From: Rickettsiales bacterium
GTDB lineage: Bacteria; Pseudomonadota; Alphaproteobacteria; TMED109
Length of the DNA: 20,410 bases
NCBI GenBank assembly: GCA_002720125.1
Contig: PBGQ01000029.1
Location: forward strand, 25,961-46,370
Direction: 5' to 3'
Shown in pieces: positions 16,141-20,410 of this stretch. Positions within the stretch are counted from its first letter, which is position 1. Every line of letters begins with the position of its first letter. The position numbers were made by a program, and so were the translations under genes. The notes under the pieces are model-generated. The model worked only from the letters and a program-made list of their open reading frames with translations. It had not been told where the DNA came from and did no database searches.

Positions 16141-16176
16141 ATTAATAAATTAATCTGCTAACTTACTATTATTTTG

Positions 16177-17154
16177 ATGGAAAAAATTTTTATTCATTGC
16201 AACCTACCAATGTCAGTAAAAAAAAAGCTTAAAAAAAAATTTAGAATTAAGGTCCATAATGCTGACAAAGAAATATTATCTCCGGAGATTTTTTTAAAAT
16301 GTGCAAGTGGTTTTAATGGAATAATCTCTCAAGGAAACATAATTAACAGGGAATTTATTGAAAAAAATAAATCTAGTCTAAAGGTTATATCTAATGTAGG
16401 TGTAGGATATGATAACGTTGATTTAAAAACTGCGAGCAAATATGGCATAGCTGTTTTTAATACTCCAGGGATTTTAAATAATACCGTAGCAGATATGACT
16501 TTAGGTCTACTCTTGGCATTAACAAGAAAGATATGTGAGGGAAATAATTATGTTAAGGATAAAAAATGGTTAGGAAATTCCTGGCCACTTTTTTGGGGTT
16601 GTGACCTTAATGGAGAATCTTTAGGTATAGTAGGCATGGGAAGTATTGGAAAGGAGATTGCAAAAAGAGCCAACTCTTTTGGTCTAAAAATTTTTTACAA
16701 TAATAGAAAAAAACTTAATAAGGAAATCGAAGAAGAATTTAATGCAAATTATTTAAGCTTAAACAAACTGGTAGAAAAATGTAAATTCATAATTCTTTTA
16801 CTTCCTTTAAATAATGAAAGTAAACATCTTTTCAATAAAAGTATTTTTAAAAGAATGAGAAAAGATGCTTATATAGTAAATATTGCTAGAGGAAAAATAA
16901 TAAAAGAAATTGATTTAGTTAACGCTTTAATAGATAATGATATTGCGGGAGCAGCATTAGATGTTTTTGAGTTTGAGCCAAAAGTTAACAAAAAACTTTT
17001 TAAGCTTAAAAATGTAGTTTTAATGCCACATGCCGGAAGTGCTACTTTAAATACAAGAAATAAAATGATAAATATGGCGTGTGAAAATATTTCAGACTAC
17101 TTGTTACTTAAAAAAAGCAATAATATAGTCAATAAAGAAGTTTTAAATGTATAA
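16177..17154 (+). CDS. NAD(P)-dependent D-2-hydroxyacid dehydrogenase (glyoxylate/hydroxypyruvate reductase type)
   Basis: A 325-residue enzyme of the D-isomer-specific 2-hydroxyacid dehydrogenase family. The nucleotide motif is GMGSIG (153-158), preceded by LNGESLGIV. The catalytic set is Arg238 (NIARG), Glu267 (DVFEFEP) and His285 (MPHAGSAT). NVGVGYDNVD (73-82) and NTPGILNNTVADMTLGL (95-111) are the substrate-domain signatures. It interconverts a 2-oxoacid and a D-2-hydroxyacid; glyoxylate, hydroxypyruvate and 2-ketogluconate are typical substrates. I chose ATG 16177; a TTG one codon earlier is in frame but less likely. The 36-base gap upstream has no clear Shine-Dalgarno site. Its last eight bases overlap the next SDR gene. 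The context with an FAA hydrolase suggests hydroxyacid metabolism. Confidence 0.9.
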   Translation: MEKIFIHCNLPMSVKKKLKKKFRIKVHNADKEILSPEIFLKCASGFNGIISQGNIINREFIEKNKSSLKVISNVGVGYDNVDLKTASKYGIAVFNTPGILNNTVADMTLGLLLALTRKICEGNNYVKDKKWLGNSWPLFWGCDLNGESLGIVGMGSIGKEIAKRANSFGLKIFYNNRKKLNKEIEEEFNANYLSLNKLVEKCKFIILLLPLNNESKHLFNKSIFKRMRKDAYIVNIARGKIIKEIDLVNALIDNDIAGAALDVFEFEPKVNKKLFKLKNVVLMPHAGSATLNTRNKMINMACENISDYLLLKKSNNIVNKEVLNV

Positions 17155-17887
17155 TTTCAATTTCGCAGATAAAGTTGTTTTGATAACAGGCGGAACCTCA
17201 GGTATAGGTTTAGCAACCGCAAAAATTTTCAGCGAATTGAGTGCCAAAGTCATAGTAACTTGTAAAACAAAAAATAGTTTTGAGAGATTTAAAATAGAAT
17301 ATAAAAAAAATTTATCTGATAGTTTTATTTTGGAAAGATTAGATCTTACTAATGATATATCCATTCAAGAATTAATAAAAAAAATTGATAATCTTGATAT
17401 TTTAGTTAACAATGCAAGCCTTTTGAAAGGTGGTATAGAATATAGGATAGAAAATTTTGCAGATGTTGTTAATGTTAATTTGATGGGTTTAATGAGAATA
17501 TGTCATGCTATGTTACCCAAGTTAGCGATTGCAAAGGGAAATATTGTAAATGTATCTTCTATAAATACTAAAATAGCATTGGCTAACTCACCCTCATATT
17601 CAGCCACAAAAGGAGGAATTGATACATTGACTAAATCTATGGCAGCATGTTGGTCTCAACATGATGTAAGAGTAAATGCTGTTGCACCAGGTTGGATAGA
17701 AGGAAGGACAATGAACTTGTTGAAAAAGGACATTAAGGAATTTAAAAGCTATAAAAATAGGATACCATTAAGGCGTATTGGAAAACCAGAGGATGTAGCT
17801 AATACAATAGTTTTTCTAGCATCAGAAAAAGCTTCATATATATCGGGGGGTACTATTTTTGTAGACGGCGGATTTTCTATAAATTAA
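17147..17887 (+). CDS. Short-chain dehydrogenase/reductase, FabG-like
   Basis: A 246-residue classical SDR. TGGTSGIG at 14-21 binds the nucleotide, LDLT (65-68) sits where the adenine-contact Asp is found, and NNAS at 88-91 replaces the common NNAG. The catalytic residues are Ser138 (NVSSIN), Tyr151 and Lys155 (YSATK). The C-terminus GGTIFVDGGFSIN is standard. It is a soluble oxidoreductase for a hydroxy/oxo group. FabG-like 3-oxoacyl reductases and sugar or polyol dehydrogenases cannot be told apart by these motifs. It starts inside the 3' end of the D-2-hydroxyacid dehydrogenase gene (eight-base overlap) and ends nine bases before hemA, so it belongs to one transcript. It is unrelated in detail to the HSD17B10-like SDR at 5256-6023. 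Confidence 0.88.
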   Translation: MYNFNFADKVVLITGGTSGIGLATAKIFSELSAKVIVTCKTKNSFERFKIEYKKNLSDSFILERLDLTNDISIQELIKKIDNLDILVNNASLLKGGIEYRIENFADVVNVNLMGLMRICHAMLPKLAIAKGNIVNVSSINTKIALANSPSYSATKGGIDTLTKSMAACWSQHDVRVNAVAPGWIEGRTMNLLKKDIKEFKSYKNRIPLRRIGKPEDVANTIVFLASEKASYISGGTIFVDGGFSIN

Positions 17888-17896
17888 GATTGAATT

Positions 17897-19117
17897 ATGA
17901 ATTACGATAAATATTTTAAGAATATAATTAATGGGATTAAAGACGAGGGTAGATACAGAGTATTTATTGATATTCTTAGGAACGTACAAAATTTTCCAAA
18001 GGCAACGCGTTACCAAGAAAATAAGATAGTTTCTGATGACGTTACTGTATGGTGTAGTAATGACTATCTAGGTATGGGCCAAAATAAAAAAGTAATAAAA
18101 GAGATGAAGGATGCATTAGATAAGTGTGGAGCTGGATCCGGAGGTACCAGAAATATATCTGGAACTACCCACTATCATGTACTTTTAGAAAAAGAATTAG
18201 CTGATCTTCATAACAAAGAGTCAGCATTACTATTTACCTCTGGATACATTTCAAATGAAGCCTCTCTTTCAACATTAGCGTCAACGCTTAATAATTGTAT
18301 TGTTTTTTCTGATGAACTTAATCATTCCTCTATGATACAAGGAATAAGATCAAGTGGCGCCTCAAAAATTATCTTTAGGCATAATGACACAGATGACTTA
18401 AGAAAAAAAATTAGTGAAGTAGATAAAAATACGCCAAAAATAATTGCATTTGAGTCGATATATTCAATGGATGGAGATATAGCTCCCATTGAAGAGATTT
18501 GTCATATTGCTAAGGATTATAATGCTCTAACTTATTTAGATGAGGTTCATGCAGTAGGAATGTATGGAAAAAAAGGCGGCGGAATATCAGAAGAGTTCGG
18601 ATTAAGTCACAAAATAGATGTAATAGAAGGAACATTGGCAAAGGCATATGGAGTAATGGGAGGTTATATAACAGGAAATAAATATCTTGTTGATACCATA
18701 AGGTCTTTTGCGTCTGGTTTTATATTTACAACTTCTATACCACCTGCAGTTGCAGCAGGAGCTAGCATTTCTGTAAATCATCTAAAACATAGTCAAGAAG
18801 AGAGAATAAGACACAAACAAGCAGTAAGCTATTTAAAGCACCAACTTAGAAAAACTAGAATACCTTTTATAGAAAATGATAGTCATATTGTTCCTATTAA
18901 AATTGGAAATCCTGAACTTTGCAAAAGAGCATCAGATCTATTGCTTAAAGAATATAAAATATATGTACAACCAATAAACTATCCTACAGTTCCAAGAGGA
19001 ACAGAAAGGTTAAGAGTAACTCCCACACCTATGCATACAAATGAAATGATAAATTATTTTGTTGAAGCTATTGAAAATGTGTGGAAAGTTTTAAAATTAT
19101 CCAAACTGGCAGCGTAA
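17897..19117 (+). CDS. hemA: 5-aminolevulinate synthase (C4/Shemin pathway)
   Basis: A 406-residue PLP enzyme that condenses glycine and succinyl-CoA to 5-aminolevulinate, the committed step of heme synthesis in Alphaproteobacteria. [11 protein letters not shown] (52-62), [17 protein letters not shown] (78-94), [11 protein letters not shown] (214-224) and the PLP-lysine motif EGTLAKAYG (244-252, Lys249) match ALAS rather than the sister acyl-oxoamine synthases (BioF, Kbl), as does the overall length. It lies nine bases after an SDR gene and overlaps the following symporter start by one base (TAATG). Its use of glycine fits a neighbouring amino-acid symporter. This is also the strongest single clue to the class of organism. 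No regulatory site was seen before it. Confidence 0.95.
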   Translation: MNYDKYFKNIINGIKDEGRYRVFIDILRNVQNFPKATRYQENKIVSDDVTVWCSNDYLGMGQNKKVIKEMKDALDKCGAGSGGTRNISGTTHYHVLLEKELADLHNKESALLFTSGYISNEASLSTLASTLNNCIVFSDELNHSSMIQGIRSSGASKIIFRHNDTDDLRKKISEVDKNTPKIIAFESIYSMDGDIAPIEEICHIAKDYNALTYLDEVHAVGMYGKKGGGISEEFGLSHKIDVIEGTLAKAYGVMGGYITGNKYLVDTIRSFASGFIFTTSIPPAVAAGASISVNHLKHSQEERIRHKQAVSYLKHQLRKTRIPFIENDSHIVPIKIGNPELCKRASDLLLKEYKIYVQPINYPTVPRGTERLRVTPTPMHTNEMINYFVEAIENVWKVLKLSKLAA

Positions 19118-20410
19118 TGATTAGAAATATATTAACAATATTAATTATTTTAAGTTTATTTAATATTCCTGATTCTTATGCAGACTCTATTGATGCTAAA
19201 ATTAACGCGCTACTGTCTCCAATATCAGATAATGTTGCTAGTCTAGTATTTTATGCTCCAGATATCAGTGGCGTAAATATTCCTATTATATTATTATGGT
19301 TAATAATAGCATCGTTGTTTTGTACTTTATATTTTGGTTTTATAAATTTTAGATGCTTTGGCTTAGCATTGAGCTTCTTATCTTCAAAAAAAGTAGAAAA
19401 AAATGCGCCTGGTGAGGTAACTCACAAGCAGGCTTTATGGACAGCTACTGCTGCTACTGTAGGTCTAGGTAATATAGCTGGAGTTGCTATTGCTGTTAGC
19501 TTAGGAGGTCCAGGAGCAACTTTTTGGATGATTTTAGCAGGTATCTTAGGTATGTCTTTAAAGTTCTGTGAATGTACTTTGGGAGTAAAGTATAGAATAA
19601 TTAATGAAGATGGTTCAGTTTCAGGAGGACCAATGTACTATTTATCAACAGGTTTAAAAGAAAAAGGCTTTAAAAGTTTGGGAAAATTTTTAGCAATAAT
19701 GTTTTCAATTTGTTGTATTGGGGGAGCATTAGGAGGCGGTAATATGTTTCAAGCTAATCAATCTTTCCAGCAATTCTTAAACATAACTGGTGGAGAAAAT
19801 TCTTTTTTTGCTGAAAGAGCTTGGTTGTACGGATTGATATTAGCTTTTTTACTGGCAACTGTGATTATAGGAGGTATAAAAAGCATTGCTAAGGTTACTG
19901 AAAAATTGGTACCTTTTATGGCTGTAATATATATTTTTTGTGCTTTGATAATAATTATACTAAACTATAATTTAATAGGTGAAGCCTTTAGATTAATATT
20001 TTACGGTGCATTTACTGGAGAAGGCATAACTGGTGGCTTAGTTGGAGTACTTATACAGGGTTTTAAGAGAGCAGCTTTTTCTAATGAAGCAGGATTAGGA
20101 TCTGCTCCAATTGCTCATTCTGCAGTAAAAACCAATTATCCAGTCACAGAAGGTTTTGTGGCTTTACTCGAACCATTTATTGATACTGTGATTATTTGTA
20201 CTATGACTGCTTTAGTAATAATTATTACAGGAATGCATATGGAGCCTAAGGGAATAAGTGGAATCGAGCTTACCTCAAAAGCATTTGCAAAAGATATAAG
20301 CTGGTTTCCATATATTCTAGCAATTGCAGCTATACTTTTTGCATTTTCTACTATGATATCTTGGTCTTACTACGGATTGAAATCTTGGACTTTTATATTT
20401 GGAAAAAGTA
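19117..20410 (+). CDS. Alanine/glycine:cation symporter family protein, 3' end beyond window
   Basis: Open from ATG 19117 to the right edge (431 codons), with many membrane spans. Family signatures of the AGCS (sodium:alanine symporter) group are clear: [34 protein letters not shown] and [18 protein letters not shown]. The first 22 or so residues ([15 protein letters not shown] ... SYADS) look like a signal sequence with a cleavage site after SYA, before the first transport helices. The protein should import a small neutral amino acid, alanine or glycine, with Na+ or H+. The start overlaps the hemA stop in TAATG, so translation is probably coupled. The remaining few tens of residues lie outside the window. 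Substrate choice between glycine and alanine is not decided by sequence. Confidence 0.9.
   Translation, partial: MIRNILTILIILSLFNIPDSYADSIDAKINALLSPISDNVASLVFYAPDISGVNIPIILLWLIIASLFCTLYFGFINFRCFGLALSFLSSKKVEKNAPGEVTHKQALWTATAATVGLGNIAGVAIAVSLGGPGATFWMILAGILGMSLKFCECTLGVKYRIINEDGSVSGGPMYYLSTGLKEKGFKSLGKFLAIMFSICCIGGALGGGNMFQANQSFQQFLNITGGENSFFAERAWLYGLILAFLLATVIIGGIKSIAKVTEKLVPFMAVIYIFCALIIIILNYNLIGEAFRLIFYGAFTGEGITGGLVGVLIQGFKRAAFSNEAGLGSAPIAHSAVKTNYPVTEGFVALLEPFIDTVIICTMTALVIIITGMHMEPKGISGIELTSKAFAKDISWFPYILAIAAILFAFSTMISWSYYGLKSWTFIFGKS

Noticed and set aside
16174..16176. TTG start for the D-2-hydroxyacid dehydrogenase
   Set aside because: An ATG follows immediately in frame, and nothing in the upstream bases favours TTG.
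17897..19117. BioF or glycine C-acetyltransferase instead of HemA
   Set aside because: The N-terminal block [11 protein letters not shown] and [17 protein letters not shown], with the length of 406 residues, fit 5-aminolevulinate synthase better.

Overview
The window is AT-rich (roughly 30% GC by eye), almost fully coding DNA that looks like a streamlined marine alphaproteobacterium. The evidence is the C4-pathway 5-aminolevulinate synthase (HemA), the many acyl-CoA dehydrogenases, a DmdC-type enzyme, and gaps that are mostly 0-10 bases or short overlaps. I cannot name the lineage; SAR11-, HIMB59- or SAR116-like groups are guesses. I saw no RNA genes, insertion sequences, CRISPR arrays or prophage genes. 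No gap between genes exceeds 100 bases.

Layout. (1) 1-1295, minus: an FAD/NAD-binding amine-oxidase-like protein (COG2907 type), running off the left edge. (2) 1310-5255, plus: a membrane glycosyltransferase of the GT39/ArnT type, then an ACAD10/11-type acyl-CoA dehydrogenase and an APH-like kinase. (3) 5256-7798, minus, read as moaA > nadK > an HSD17B10-like short-chain dehydrogenase. (4) 7891-11012, plus: an acyl-CoA dehydrogenase, a class III CoA-transferase and a FAS1/HTD2-like hydratase broken by a frameshift. (5) 11005-15151, minus, read as a Sua5-type tRNA threonylcarbamoylation enzyme > a D-2-hydroxyacid (FAD) dehydrogenase > a DmdC-like acyl-CoA dehydrogenase, the last also broken by a frameshift. 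(6) 15247-20410, plus: an FAA-hydrolase family protein, a D-2-hydroxyacid dehydrogenase (NAD type), a short-chain dehydrogenase, HemA and an alanine/glycine:cation symporter cut by the right edge.

The common thread is catabolism of short or substituted organic acids as CoA thioesters. Three flavin acyl-CoA dehydrogenases of different subfamilies and one FAD-linked 2-hydroxyacid dehydrogenase would all be expected to need an electron-transfer acceptor such as ETF. The most interesting unit is the kinase + ACAD10/11-type dehydrogenase pair with a convergent short-chain dehydrogenase. It resembles the two-step phosphorylation and elimination route known for 4-hydroxyacyl-CoA (bacterial LvaA/LvaC; fused in animal ACAD10/11). 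The second point is that the two tail-to-tail genes around 10.2-12.8 kb each carry one frameshift, while every other complete gene in the window reads open. This is either local gene decay or a local sequence error, and it decides whether this organism could use the corresponding substrates.
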